From: Calcarisporiella thermophila CBS 279.70
Taxonomy: Eukaryota > Calcarisporiellomycota
Direction: 5' to 3'
Assembly (NCBI RefSeq): GCF_041956535.1
Contig: NW_027192200.1
Location: forward strand, 267,477-331,476
Length of the DNA: 64,000 nucleotides
Below, in pieces: positions 47,773-59,435 of the stretch; position 1 is the stretch's first letter, and every line of letters begins with the position of its first letter. The notes under the pieces were generated by a model. The model saw nothing but the letters and a program-made list of their open reading frames with translations, had not been told where the DNA came from and did no database searches. Made by a program: the position numbers and the translations under genes.

Positions 47773-48970
47773 TCACGAACGCTGTTTATAATGGACTTCA
47801 GAGCATTGTCGTAGCCTCTCGGCCGCCTGCTCTGCAGTCAAGTCACGCTGAGGTTCAGCCAGCATTTCATATCTATCATTTACACAATGAAAAAATAACA
47901 TTAAGTATAATACTCAGAAAAATGAAGTTCTCTGGTATAGCTTACCCAACAAGGAATTTTCGCACGGTAGGACTTCGAAGCAGAGGCGGATAAAAGTGAG
48001 CGTGCAAGTGACATTCCTCATGAACGTTACCATCGACAGGCGCCTGGTGAAAGCCCATCGAGTATGGGAATGAGCATTCGAACAAGTTGTCATATCGAAC
48101 GGTCACTTTCTTCATTATTTTTGCCAGGTCGGCTTTTTCGCTGTCCGACAAATCTGCCAAGCTGCCGGCATGTCGTTTAGCGAGAACGAGGGTTTCAAAC
48201 GGCCAAACGGCCCAGAACGGCACCACGGCTACAAAATGCGACGTCTCACAGATAACTCGTTCTCTGCGCTCGAGTTCCTGGCGCGTGTAATCGCAGAGCA
48301 AGCAAGCCCCGCTCTTTGCTTGGCGATAGTTGAGAAGAGCTGCGATTTCTTTTGCAGGCTCCTCAGGTATATTGTCTTGGCACCATGCTTGGCAGTGTGG
48401 ATGAGGATTGGAGCATCCCATGGAGGCCCCTTTGTTTTCAAAAATCTGAACGTGAGCTATAGCTGGGTTGGCTTTGGCGGCTTGATACAATTCGGTCCAT
48501 GTTTGAATGATGCGCGTAATAGCGCTAGTAGGAAGCTCCGCAAGTGTTAGATTGTGTTTTGGAGTGAAGCAGATCACTTTGCACTCCCCCCGGGTACTCT
48601 GGACGCGAAAGAGATCTAGAAGAAGCCCCCCGCCAAAGATAAGCAATTCAGTGAAGCTAAATCGACTTGAAGATTGCTTTCATTATTTACCGTCATTATT
48701 GATATTGCTATCCGGCTGGTCGGCCTTAAGGGCCGAGAAATCATTGGTAAACACAAAAGTATCCTCATATATCGGGTTGTTGCTGCCATTGGCTCTCGAA
48801 TTACCAGGGCAAAGGTAGCAGCCAGAGTCGTACTCCGGCAGCTTGTCCTCGTTTAGAACCTCACGTTGTCCCAGCCAAGGCCGCTGTGTACGGTGAGGAG
48901 ACACCAGTACCCATGTATTGGTGAGGGGATTGTAGCGGCGATGCGAGTGCTGTGTAAATTCAAATGACAT
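47773..48970 (-). CDS. GAL7: galactose-1-phosphate uridylyltransferase
   Basis: Leloir pathway enzyme: UDP-glucose plus galactose-1-phosphate to UDP-galactose plus glucose-1-phosphate. Three exons: 48970-48691, 48615-47946, 47872-47773; 349 residues (family 340-370). The catalytic HPHxQ motif is intact, with nucleophile His167 in [10 protein letters not shown]. Metal-site cysteines Cys51 and Cys54 (CYLCPGN) are present, as are [18 protein letters not shown] and [11 protein letters not shown] near the end. The start was placed at [16 protein letters not shown]; the frame continues upstream to 49054 without obvious family similarity. No GAL1 or GAL10 homologue is in the window, so there is no GAL cluster here. 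Confidence 0.96.
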
Positions 48971-49186
48971 TGCTTTAGGCCGAAAATGATGCAGAGGTGC
49001 AGACCCCTTCGGTTGGACAAATAAAAATGCACTCTCAAGTGGATGCACAGTCACGGAACACGTGTGTTAAGTGCGGTCTGGATGTTTGATCTTGTATATA
49101 TTTTATTTTCAGAAAGCAACTCAAAAAACATAAAGAGGAGAAGAGAAGAGAGTAGGAGACGGGGCGAGATTAAAGGACAGGAGGCA

Positions 49187-49980
49187 TTACGCGCGGGCCC
49201 TGAGACGGGAGGCACGGGCAAGCTGTCTTGCGTTGAGCTTGGTAACCTTCTTGTCATCTGCCCGCTCCACTGTTGCATCCTCCTCTGCGACAATAATCTC
49301 GATGTGCGAGGGCGAGCTCTGATAGGGGTTGATGCGACCATGAGCACGGTAGGTGCGGCGGCGCATTTTAGGAGCCTAAAAAAGAGAGAAAATCCGGGAA
49401 TCAATTAATGCCGCTCGTCTTGCAGGAAGTCGTAGAGCCAAGTGCTAGAACCACGTACCTGGTTGACTTGGATGTGTTTAATGACCAAGGAGTCAACATT
49501 CAATCCCTTTGACTGAAGAAGAGCCAGATTAATACAAGTTCTCTACAAAAACAGGATCTTTTATCACGCAAAATCAAATTACCTCAGCATTAGCCTCGGC
49601 ATTCTTCAAGAGACCCTCCACAAACTCGCAGGACTTCACAGGCCAACGTCCTTGGGTTGTGCCGAATTCTTTGGCCTGGGCGGTACGTCCAACACCACCG
49701 TTGAACCGGCGGAAGGGGATCGCACGCTTGTGGTCCTTCACCGCGGTGAGGTACGCCAGCGCCTTCTTCAAGTTCATGCCCGAGATGGCAGCGGCAACTT
49801 CGCGAGTGTTCTTGAAGTGGACGCGGAGGTAAGAGCCCCGAGCTTTGGCGACTACAAAAACAAATAACAGGATGCGTTAAGTATTTTGATCACGTTTCTG
49901 GTGGATCAAGTGATGGGAAAAAAAATGAAAAGAAATTTACTCTTGGCGGGGTTAGCCGGAGTAGCAGCGTATCTGACCAT
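49187..49980 (-). CDS. RPL17: 60S ribosomal protein L17 (uL22)
   Basis: Large-subunit protein lining the peptide exit tunnel. Four exons: 49980-49941, 49851-49583, 49512-49459, 49375-49187; 183 residues (yeast 184). Family sequence throughout: [84 protein letters not shown] and [20 protein letters not shown]. The first intron comes 13 codons in, as is common for ribosomal protein genes. Its upstream region carries GGATGGAT motifs like those of eS7. Confidence 0.98.
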
Positions 49981-50447
49981 GGCGATCTATCAATTTTGGG
50001 AAATTTAATAATGATTAGCGCAAGGTTCAGTCAATTGATCATGTTGCATCCATTATGAGATCCAAAAATGGTTCATTCCTCCAACAATTATTACGATCCA
50101 ACCCATCTATCCATCCATCCTCAACGATCCATCCATATGCACTCCTTTATCTAAAAAACAAAAGCGCTGATCCTTACATGATAGGGGAAGGGTGCGCACT
50201 AAAAGGAAGAGAGAAAGAATCTTCACTATCCACCAACTCGAATTTACAGAACCATGCGAATTTCAGAAGAGTATAGCTTCTGATACCGACAGTCACCCAA
50301 GTGTGGGGTCTGATGTGGCTCACTTTTGACTCGAGCAGGGATGGCAACCATTGATTTTTCAGTGTTATTGTTAACTTCCCACTATACCACTAATCCCTCT
50401 TTATTCCCCTCCCCCTCCATCTTTTTGGTCGAATTCAGTCCAGGAGC
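49981..50447. other. divergent promoter region, uL22 / epsin
   Basis: About 470 bases between two start codons. It contains the CCATCCATCC cluster at 50109-50136 (GGATGGAT on the uL22 strand). No gene seen. Confidence 0.6.
50109..50136 (-). promoter_or_regulatory. GGATGGAT motif cluster upstream of uL22
   Basis: On the uL22 strand two blocks, ATGGATGGATC and GGATGGATGGAT, lie about 130-157 bases before the start codon. They match the block upstream of eS7 in sequence and orientation. Confidence 0.45.
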
Positions 50448-52740
50448 ATGTCTAAATATGCTGCAAAGGGTGCTTTGCGCACAGTGTATGTCTTCATGCG
50501 TTGGATTTCATTATTTCATCTAGCATCCATGACTTTTAGTTTATGGATGATTATCTCAAGTTTGTGAGTCTAATTTGGTTCATTAATTTAGGAAGAACTA
50601 TACAAAAGGATATTCGAATATCCAGTCCAAAGTGCGCGAGGCAACCTCAAATGATCCATGGGGGCCATCCGGCACATTGATGAATGAGATCGCACAGGCA
50701 ACTTATCACAAGTACGTTTAGCAGATTTGTTCTTTTTCGGGAGAGGGGGGACTCTAATTATCATTTATTTTTTTCAGACACTTGTTCATGGAGGTGATGG
50801 AGATAATAGATAAACGCCTTAACGATAAGGGTAGATTTATTTCCAATTTTCCTTCGAATGTTCTATACAGAATATCAATTGTTGAATTTACCGACTTAAT
50901 CCAAACTTTCCATTCTTAGGTAAAAACTGGAGGCACGTATTCAAAGCCTTGATGTTGCTCGATTACTGTCTACACGTTGGTTCGGAATCGGTGATTGCGT
51001 ATGCTCGCGAAAATTTGTACGTTATTAAGACACTAAAGGAATTTCAGTATTTGGACGAGCGAGGCAAGGATGTTGGCGCTAATAGTAACTATCGCACATG
51101 ACTGCCATTAAATTCCCGATATTTATTCCTCTTTTTCTCCGCCTACGTTAGTCCGCCAAAAAGCAAAAGAAATAACCAACCTTCTTCAGGACGAATCTCG
51201 TCTCCAGGAAGAACGCCGTGCGCGTATCGGTATGCATGACCGGCTTGCCAGCGGGACTGACATACAATGGGGCGAGGATGCTGGTAATAGCCGTAGTACA
51301 CCACTATACGAGCGGCCAGGTTATTTGGACGATGACCGCGAGCTCCAACGGGCAATAGAAGAGAGTAAGCGGATGGCCCAGGAGCACGAAAACCAGATAA
51401 TGGAAAGGTAAATATGATCTCTTGAACTGCAAACACTCTGGCTCTAATTTTGCTAACGATGCTAAACAGCGAGCAGCAGCTCAAGCAAGCATTGGAGGAG
51501 AGTGAACGCGAAGCTAAAGAACAAGAGCTATTACGCTTGAGACAGCAACAGCAGGAGCAACAACGACTCCATTTAGATTTGCTTGGACAGTCCACCAATT
51601 TTGCACACCAGCCGCAGCAGCAACAACCCCAGCAGCTGGGCTTTGACTTCTTCGATCCACTATCTTCAACCAATACCAGCACGCAGCCAAGCGGTTTTGG
51701 TGCAGGTAATTTTGTGGGTGGAAATTTCCAGCAGCCTTTTGCCCAGCAACAGCAACCGATTTCGCCTTTCTCTCAGCAAAACATTTTCCCTACCTCACCC
51801 GCTATGCCCCCCCTTCAGCCCATCACCTCAGCATCCAATAATCCCTTCGGGAATGTCAGCAGTTCTAGTGGATTTCCTGGTGCTGCTTCCACGATGTATG
51901 GCAATTTGGCGGCAAATGGAAGCAGTTCTCTTAATACCCAGTCTATGAATAGCTCTATTGGTTTGTCCGGAATTCCTTCTCCTTCTAGGTCCCCTCTGCC
52001 TCAATCACTCTCGCTGCAGCAGCAGCAGCAGGAGATTGCAAAGGAAGATGATAAGTACGCAAAGCTTTCAGCGTTGCTAGGGAGCAGAGGAGATGGGGTA
52101 GATACGTTCGGAAATGTTGGAAATTTGCGCGTTCCTTAGTATGTTTAACCTGTACACAAGTATTGATACCCTATGCACATGCTAATTATTATATTACAGC
52201 GGATCCGGGTTCAGCTCTAGTGTGCCTTACTATCCGGATAATTCCCAAACGGCATCCAATCCGTTTGGCGGAGCCAACTCCGGCAACACAGCTCCAACAG
52301 CCAATGTTGATCTATTGGGATCAAACGGCGCTTTCGGTGGAGGACTCCAGAACCCGCAGCAGCCTTTTGGAGCCTCGCAGGTATGAATGCTATACCTTTC
52401 ACGTTTTTAGCTACTTGAAGACTAAAGCTTCCATATTGCACACTAGGTGTATTCCCCAGCCATGTCTCCTGTGAGCCCCACTCTCTCCTCTTCTTCTGCG
52501 TTCGGCAACAGTCAGCTCTTCTCCCAACAACAGGCCAACCGCAATCCATTCCAGACTGCACCCGCTCAAACGCAGGTGTCCAATAACCCATGGGCCTCGG
52601 GTTCTGCAAATGGCGGCGGAAAGAGCCTGAATGATTTGTATTTGGAGCAGCAGAGGCAAAAGCAGCAAGGTCAGTTCGGGGGACAACAAATGACGGGACA
52701 GCAGACTTTCACTGGGCAGTCACCGGCGTGGTTTTCGTGA
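50448..52740 (+). CDS. ENT1: epsin (ENTH-UIM endocytic adaptor)
   Basis: Clathrin adaptor at the plasma membrane, binding PI(4,5)P2, ubiquitin, clathrin and EH proteins. Eight exons: 50448-50485, 50592-50711, 50778-50830, 50920-51084, 51152-51407, 51470-52138, 52200-52380, 52447-52740; 591 residues. The ENTH domain covers about 10-145 (VKNYTKGYSNIQSKVREATS, NDPWGPSGTLMNEIAQAT, NWRHVFKALMLLDYCLHVGS, LKEFQYLDERGKD). Two UIMs follow, DDRELQRAIEESKRMA and SEQQLKQALEESEREA. The Gln-rich tail carries clathrin-box-like LDLLGQ and at least three NPF motifs. The first exon codes only 12 residues and was fixed by its join to VKNYTKGY. Confidence 0.96.
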
Positions 52741-53191
52741 ATTTGGGAGAGTGGATGCTTTGTAATTGCTACCTTTATTTATTTATTCATCCTCTACCCC
52801 ACTTATTCTATCTATAGTATGAATTTTATCTATTATATTTTCTGTAGAGAAGTATTCCTTATATGACGTACAATATATCGCCTATTTATTACCACACTCT
52901 TATTTATTTTTCTTTTATTCATTTTTTTCAAGTGGGAATCCTTCCAGAAATTTCAGCTGGCAATGTGTAGTGCTAGGGAAATTTAAAGCTAGAATCTCCC
53001 AAGCTGATTAAAAACCCAATACTAATCACCGATTTGCAATTATTCCAGCTCGATCTAAACAGTCCTCAAAAATTAAAGTTAAATGGAGACAAACGCCGAA
53101 GATTTTCAACTACGCCAGCTTCATTTATTTAATATCCTTTTGCCACACGCAGGCTCTCGTTTTCATCTCCCCCATTAGTGAGAGGCAAGCC
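52741..53191. other. tandem spacer, epsin to DUF4112 gene
   Basis: About 450 bases, AT-rich. A short open frame from ATG 53083 runs towards the next gene but does not join its frame convincingly. No gene is called. Confidence 0.5.
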
Positions 53192-54135
53192 ATGGACAAG
53201 TACATTGCAAAAAAACTCATCCGGCACAATGCAGATAAGCTGTGAGCGATATGCCTAATGCTAGCTCATTAGTAGCTTCAATTAATTTTTTTCTTTTGCT
53301 GATACAATAGAGGATGGCTCGCACCTCCTGAGCTCAAGTACTCACAGCCTCCCCCTGAACCCAAATTCTCTCTGTTCCGCCGAAACCGGCCCGCCGAGAA
53401 TCAGCCGCCAAGCCTTCCAGCAAGGGATGCGAAAATCCTCAAGAGAGTTAAACGGCGAGCTAATCTGCTTGATGCAGGACTCCAGATTTGCTGTTGCCGC
53501 ATTGGGATCGATCCCATTATTGGGATGATTCCTGTGGTGGGAGACTTTATTGCTCTGCTTCTGGCATGGGACATGATCCGAATGGCAAAGCAGGCAGATT
53601 TGCCGGATAGAATTGTAATGCAGATGTATACCAACGTAGCTGTAGACTTTGTCATTGGACTTGTGCCCGCTCTGGGGGACCTCTTCGACTTTTTGTTTAA
53701 AGCCAATTTAAGAAACAGCGTAGTGCTTGAAAATTACTTGTAGGTTATCTTCTGTGGCATATCGTCTATCGATTCTGTCCATTTTCTTCATTTTCCACCC
53801 CCATATAGCTTCGCCTGTGCATCACTAAGTCTATTTTACTTAAACTTCTAATTCTCCTTTGTTTTACCAGATGGGAACGGACACTCGGCCTCGATAAACA
53901 GTCCAAGAGCAAGAACAAGGGGAAAGAGGGCGGGGCAATTGATATGACTGAGGTACCCAAGGATGGCCCCAGCACCTCGAATGCTCCAGGTTCGTCCACT
54001 GCAGAGACTGGGCCCACTTCCTCCGCACATGCGCCAAACACCGGTGCGCCGGTAGCCGCCTCCACCAATAACGAAGTATTGCCTCCGCCTGCGTCTTCGA
54101 AACCTGCAAGTAAAAAGTGGTGGCAAAATGCATAG
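53192..54135 (+). CDS. DUF4112 membrane-associated protein
   Basis: Protein of unknown function with a DUF4112 domain. Three exons: 53192-53241, 53311-53739, 53871-54135; 247 residues. The domain (about 60-160) has two amphipathic or membrane helices with the repeated pattern IDPIIGMIPVVGDFIALLLA and DFVIGLVPALGDLFDFLFKA. A CCC triplet lies in GLQICCCRIG just before it, a possible lipidation or metal site. The C-terminal 85 residues are Ser/Pro/Ala-rich, ending KKWWQNA. Fungal DUF4112 proteins are widespread but uncharacterised. ATG 53192 is the first in frame; a further 5' exon is possible. Confidence 0.85.
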
Positions 54136-54486
54136 CCGACTTTCTCTATGGCCCACGCCTTTCATATATTCTCTTGGCTCTAATTTCCTCTATACTAGTT
54201 TGAAACAACTCATCTCTTTTGATTCTGCGAGTGTATCTATATGTTTGTCTTTCGTCATGTTGTTCCATAAGATATTTCCGTTATTAATCTGAATAGAAGA
54301 TTTTCCATATTTCCCATGATCTATTCAAAATAAAAATATATAATATAATAATACTTTTAAAAAACATATATTTTCCCTCACAAAAAGCAAACAAAAGAAA
54401 GTAAGAAGTAATGTGAAAAAGCTCGTACTTTTTAACCAGAAAAAAAAAAAAAAAACAACGGGAAAATCCTTGCTGGCTTTCCGAAT
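54136..54486. other. convergent 3' regions, DUF4112 / beta'-COP
   Basis: About 350 bases, AT-rich with a 15-A run near 54440. No gene seen. Confidence 0.6.
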
Positions 54487-57426
54487 TTATTCATCTTCAG
54501 CTTCTTCCTGCTCTTCCTCTTCCTCAATCTCCTCCACGGGTTCCTCTGCCGCTTCTTTAGGCAATTCCTCCTCTACTTGATCTTCAACGACTTCCTCCTC
54601 ATGGTGTCCATCCACTCCGTTCGATCCGAGCTCTACAAACTGCTCCGGGTGTGACACAGGGTCTGCCAAAGATTCTGCGATCTTCTCCTTTCCTTCCTTC
54701 ATCAACGCTTCCCTCCACAACTTAACTTCTTCTGTTACGCGCTCTGGCTTGTATGTTCGTGCAAGTATCGCGGCCTCGGGCAGTCGCTCGGTTTCGTTCA
54801 GCAGATCAATACAACTATCCACCCGACCCAGAGCCCAAAGACACGCAAATCTGATGTTATTCTTGCCATCGGCAGCTAAGAAAAAAAGAAAATAGATAAA
54901 TATATGCACCATAGACTAACTCTATTATGTCAATGTAAAGAACATTTACCTGCCATGTTGGCAACTTCCTCCAAACCGCGTGCATTACCAGTAGCACTAT
55001 GCAACAACATCAATCCACCCAAATCTTTTGCCCGCGTCATGCATTCTTCCGCAAGGGTGAATTTCCATGCGGCCAGGGCACAATCGGCGACTGCTCGCCA
55101 CTTCACTTCTTGGTTAGCTTCGCGTGCAATTGCAATCGCATCCTCAAGGCGGTTCAATTGTAAAGCCAGCTCAAACTTGTGCTCAATGTCAGTCGATACC
55201 TCCAGCGCAAGCTCCTTGAGGTCTTGGCTCTCGAGGAAACGGGCAATGCGATTGCGCTGATCTGACGGTACCGATGGGAGTAGCCGCTCTGCAGTTTCAA
55301 AGTCACCACGAAGAATTGCGGTTTGATACTCGACCACAGTTAAGGACAGAGCATAGCTGTATATGTTGATGTCTTTATCCGCGAGGTATATCCGGTTGTC
55401 ACGGGGGATGTAGGCCAAGAGATACATTGGCGAGTCGAAGTGGCTGATGGTGTAGGTTTGACCTCCAACCAGGTAGTTCATTCGGTTCGAACCAGTCGTG
55501 TAAATGAAGCAATCGCCCACCCAGGTACCCGTTCGCACACTATCGGATATTTCGGTCACAAATTCCAAAGCTTCCTCCACGCCTTCTTCGCCCACCTCAC
55601 CGCCACTCTCAACGAACTGCATATAGGCCTGGCGATTGTACCGCAAAACGTAGAAAGTGTCCTCGCAAGCAATCACCACAAGGTCACCCTCGTCCGACCA
55701 GTAGACATTATTCGACGCAACATCAACCCGACGTACGCATAATCCCGAATCCCAGTCGTAGAAGGAGAGGAAGCTCCCACCCCGAATACCTAGCAGAGCG
55801 CCACCGTAGATACCTTCAGCCGCGTAACCAAGCCGTCCCAAGAGGGGCTTTTCTTTGAAGTTTTTATAAACCTTTACTGAGCTTGTTGATTCTCGAACCG
55901 CATATACGTTTGAGTCGGATGCCCACACAAAATCAAGCCCTGCGCCGAAGCTCTTGTTACGCCATGCAAGCGCGGTGTAAATAATATATTCCCCATCACC
56001 GCAAACGACCACGAAACGTCCGTTAGGGCTATGCTTCAGTGTTTGTGGGTACACTTCACAACTTCCCAGACCCTTGATCGGTAGTGTTAGACGCTCTCCA
56101 TCTTTAATATTTTCCATAGCGTCGATTCCCGCTTTGACATTGGCGGTTTGCACCTCACTGTGCTTGGCCCAAATAATTTTGCCACCGCTGTCCATAGAAA
56201 CAGCAGGCTCTTCCCGCCCTAGTTTAACACACACTGTGCCCTCATCGAAACCGAATGCGACGTCATTCGACCCTTTCAAATACGCGACAGCCCATGCTCT
56301 CTCAAGGCCGTAGTTAAGAGTGTTTTCGAGGCGGTATGTGTTGGCATGCCATAGACGTACACTTCCATCCTCACTACCCGAAATAATTAATGGCAACTCT
56401 GGGTGGAAGCATGCAAATGTTACATTTTGCGTGTGACCTTCTAGGGTTTGCACACAGGATTTATTCTGGTAGTCCCAAATTTTAACGAGTCTAAATAGTT
56501 GAAGTGTTAGTTTTTTTTTTTTGAAAAAATCCAAAAATAGAGTATTAATAGGGGAAAAAAGGAACTTACTTATCATCGGCGCCGGAAACAAGGTAGGGCT
56601 TATCTCCCCCATGATAGTAATCCGCGTAGTTTACTCCCTTATCGTGGCCTTCGAGAGTAAAGTTTGGAATGGGGGATCCAAGAGACCACACTTTGATTGT
56701 TTTATCCAAACACGCAGAAACGAAAGTATTGGTGTCCTTGGGATTGAATGCAAGGGACATAACATAGTGAGTATGACCTTCGAATACTTGCATGCACTTC
56801 CATCCCTTTTCCCAATCCCACAGACGAATAGTCATATCATCTGAGCCAGAAAGAACAAGGGGTTGCGTCGGATGCACAGCAAGACATCGGATGTAATCTG
56901 GATGTGCTTCAAAACTTGTGACTTTTTCATGGGTATTATAGTTGAATACACGGATCTGCATATCATCTGATCCGACAATGAACCAATTCTTGCGTGCGAT
57001 GAACCTGCCGGCACGAACTAATTATCGACGTTTTGAAATATTTTGTCATGCTTAAACGTAAGGTATTATAAAAAAGAAAGTGCAAGCGAATTTACCTGGT
57101 ACATCTGCCACCTCAAATGTCTTCACGAGATTCTGGGTAAACGATGATGAAAAATATCGAGATTAGATTAAAAATTACACTCTTACAACTAAATCCTATT
57201 AACTACCTGGGTTTCATGATTCCAAATGTGAACTTTTCCGTCGTATAAACTAACCAAGAGCCATGGCTCGGTTGGATGAAAGTCTATGCATTTCACACGA
57301 TCAGATCGCGAATAAAGCTTTCTCTGTATTTAGCATAAAAATGATGAGCACCATGAAAGAAAATTCAGCGAAAAATTTCAGATGAATGCGTTAATAAAGA
57401 AAATTCACCTTGATGTCCAGCCTCAT
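54487..57426 (-). CDS. SEC27: coatomer subunit beta' (Sec27)
   Basis: COPI coat subunit for Golgi-to-ER transport that binds dilysine signals. Six exons: 57426-57409, 57323-57207, 57132-57096, 57017-56570, 56490-54950, 54875-54487; 849 residues. Two WD40 propellers open the protein ([84 protein letters not shown]), followed by the alpha-solenoid with [19 protein letters not shown] and [17 protein letters not shown]. The C-terminus is a run of Glu-rich sequence ([12 protein letters not shown]), as in the family. The first exon codes only six residues, MRLDIK. Its start lies about 250 bases from that of the PPR gene, divergent. Confidence 0.97.
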
Positions 57427-57678
57427 CTTTTTTCAATGAAGAATAATTTGCCCAAATGAGAGTAGAGCAAAGTCTGCGATAGACGTCGTGTCTGAATAAA
57501 ATCGAGAGAAAAAATCGCGTTCGGGGTTAAGCGATGGTGGGATATTTGCAGATTTTGTGAGGTCATTGTTTGTTTATTCGAGATATGAATGGGGATAGCT
57601 ATTCATGATTCTAAAGGATTGGTATCGAATTTTATATTAGAGTAGATTTCTCACTAGTAAAAAAAGTATGAGACAGTG

Positions 57679-59208
57679 ATGCGTGGTCTTATTCAAAAGT
57701 TACGGCACCATGTTAACCGCCTGGATCACTATACACGCCCTGTTTCTAGTTTGAAAGATACACCGCTCGCATTAAACCGAGCGGTTCGGCCCATCCACGA
57801 GGAATATGGCAGAGTCGTTGCCAATCTTCAATCGAAGCCTTTTCTTACTTTGAACACTTACAACCGCATGCTTGAATACCATGGCCTTGCAAATCGGTTA
57901 ACTCCAAGAGAATTCCCAATGGAAAAGGCAGAGCGGATATTGGTTGCGATGCAAGCGCAAGGTGTGCAACCCGATTACCATACCTATCTGCATCTGATGC
58001 GTGGCTATGCCCGCACAAGGGAATTTGACAGCCCGCGCGAAAACAAACGTCTCGATAAGGCGTTGGCCGTTTTTTACCGTATGCAATCATCGGGCGTGCC
58101 ATTAGTCGATCAGCGTCCTTTCCAGGCCCTCTTCGAGGCATGTCTTCCGCACACAATTACCTTTAATTCAGATTACTTTTTAATAAATCGTAAGCGTCGG
58201 CACAACCTCCAGCAGCCACCTTGGGTCGATCCGCGAATATTCGATATCGAGCGCATTATGATTGAGGCTGGAATCCCTCATGATCGTGTCACACTTAAGA
58301 CTTTTCTTACGTGTTTGGGGCTATCCGGGTTGTACGTGTCAATGTGGAGCAGATGGCGGGGATTGTACTATGCAGGCATTCGCCGGGATGAAGGATTATA
58401 CCAGCGAGTATTAGCATTGGCATCATTGGACCCTGAAGCATCACAATATGCGCTCTCGGTTGTGCTTAACTCTATGCGAAGAGAAAGCCCGCCTGTCCAA
58501 ATGAGTGTATTACTGTATGAAACTCTTCTTGACTGTGCTAATACCGCTCAAGATGAAAATCATGCGCGCTCCATTGCAAAAGAGATTAGGGAGAACTCAG
58601 AATTTGCTAAGAATGATCGACTACAATCCGCAATTGCCGAGACATTCCTCTCCATACATGGATTGGAGAGCGAAGGGCTTGCGCTATGTGATCAGTTACT
58701 TAATGCGGGCTGTATTTCGACGATTCGAAGTAGCTTGTGGGTAGCATTCGCCGATTTCTTCGCTCGCAAAGAGCCAGCCCTTGTTGAGGACATATTTCAG
58801 CGGTTCGTTCTGTGGCGAAATAAATCTCTTGCAGAGAAGCAGAAGAAAACTAGAGAAACGAGTGTCACTCTGCCTAATTCAACGAGCCAATTCCCAACTG
58901 GACCTTATGTCGCTGTGGATCTTGAGATGATTCATCTGTATCTCCGAAGGTTACTTGACAGCCAAAATCTCGGTCTTGCGACGGAGGCTTTGAAAGCTTT
59001 TGCGGATCAGTTCTCTCCAGAGCAGAGCATTTATCTACGACGACAAATGCTACAGGATTATGTGGAAATGGCAAGGCGACAAGAGCGAAAAGAGGATGCA
59101 TTGTGGGCGTTGAACCACCTGGGCGATCGCGTTCTCGGGTCTAATAGTAAATACCGACATTGGACTAGGTTTACAAAGTGGAAACTGGGTGAAGCAGCTT
59201 CCTGGTAA
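57679..59208 (+). CDS. pentatricopeptide-repeat protein, probably mitochondrial
   Basis: Single-exon gene of 509 residues. The first 35 residues (MRGLIQKLRHHVNRLDHYTR) are basic and lack acidic residues early, as in a mitochondrial presequence. Helical repeats of PPR type occur at about 70-150 (LNTYNRMLEYHGLA, AERILVAMQAQGVQPDYHTY, LDKALAVFYRMQSSGVPLVD) and more weakly later (IERIMIEAGIPHDRVTLKTF, YQRVLALASLDPEASQYAL). PPR proteins of this kind bind organellar RNA or mitoribosomes. No orthologue is recognised. It has no intron although all longer neighbours do. Confidence 0.8.
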   Translation: MRGLIQKLRHHVNRLDHYTRPVSSLKDTPLALNRAVRPIHEEYGRVVANLQSKPFLTLNTYNRMLEYHGLANRLTPREFPMEKAERILVAMQAQGVQPDYHTYLHLMRGYARTREFDSPRENKRLDKALAVFYRMQSSGVPLVDQRPFQALFEACLPHTITFNSDYFLINRKRRHNLQQPPWVDPRIFDIERIMIEAGIPHDRVTLKTFLTCLGLSGLYVSMWSRWRGLYYAGIRRDEGLYQRVLALASLDPEASQYALSVVLNSMRRESPPVQMSVLLYETLLDCANTAQDENHARSIAKEIRENSEFAKNDRLQSAIAETFLSIHGLESEGLALCDQLLNAGCISTIRSSLWVAFADFFARKEPALVEDIFQRFVLWRNKSLAEKQKKTRETSVTLPNSTSQFPTGPYVAVDLEMIHLYLRRLLDSQNLGLATEALKAFADQFSPEQSIYLRRQMLQDYVEMARRQERKEDALWALNHLGDRVLGSNSKYRHWTRFTKWKLGEAASW

Positions 59209-59435
59209 TTTTTTTTATATAAATTTATTAGAATTTCTTTTCCCTTTGTATCACAACCCCTCTTGCTCCTATTTTCTCTGCATTATTCTCTATTTTATAA
59301 AAATAGCACTTTTTGTATGCTGATAGATATTTACAATTTTTTTCTTGTCTTCCTCCCCTGAAAAATATAATCGCCATTTACGTGAGAGACATCTATAATC
59401 AACTCTTTCAAAAGTGAAGATTTTATTGCCGCATT

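Noticed and set aside
47773-48970. GAL gene cluster around GAL7
   Set aside because: The neighbours are Prp31 and uL22; no galactokinase or epimerase is in the window.
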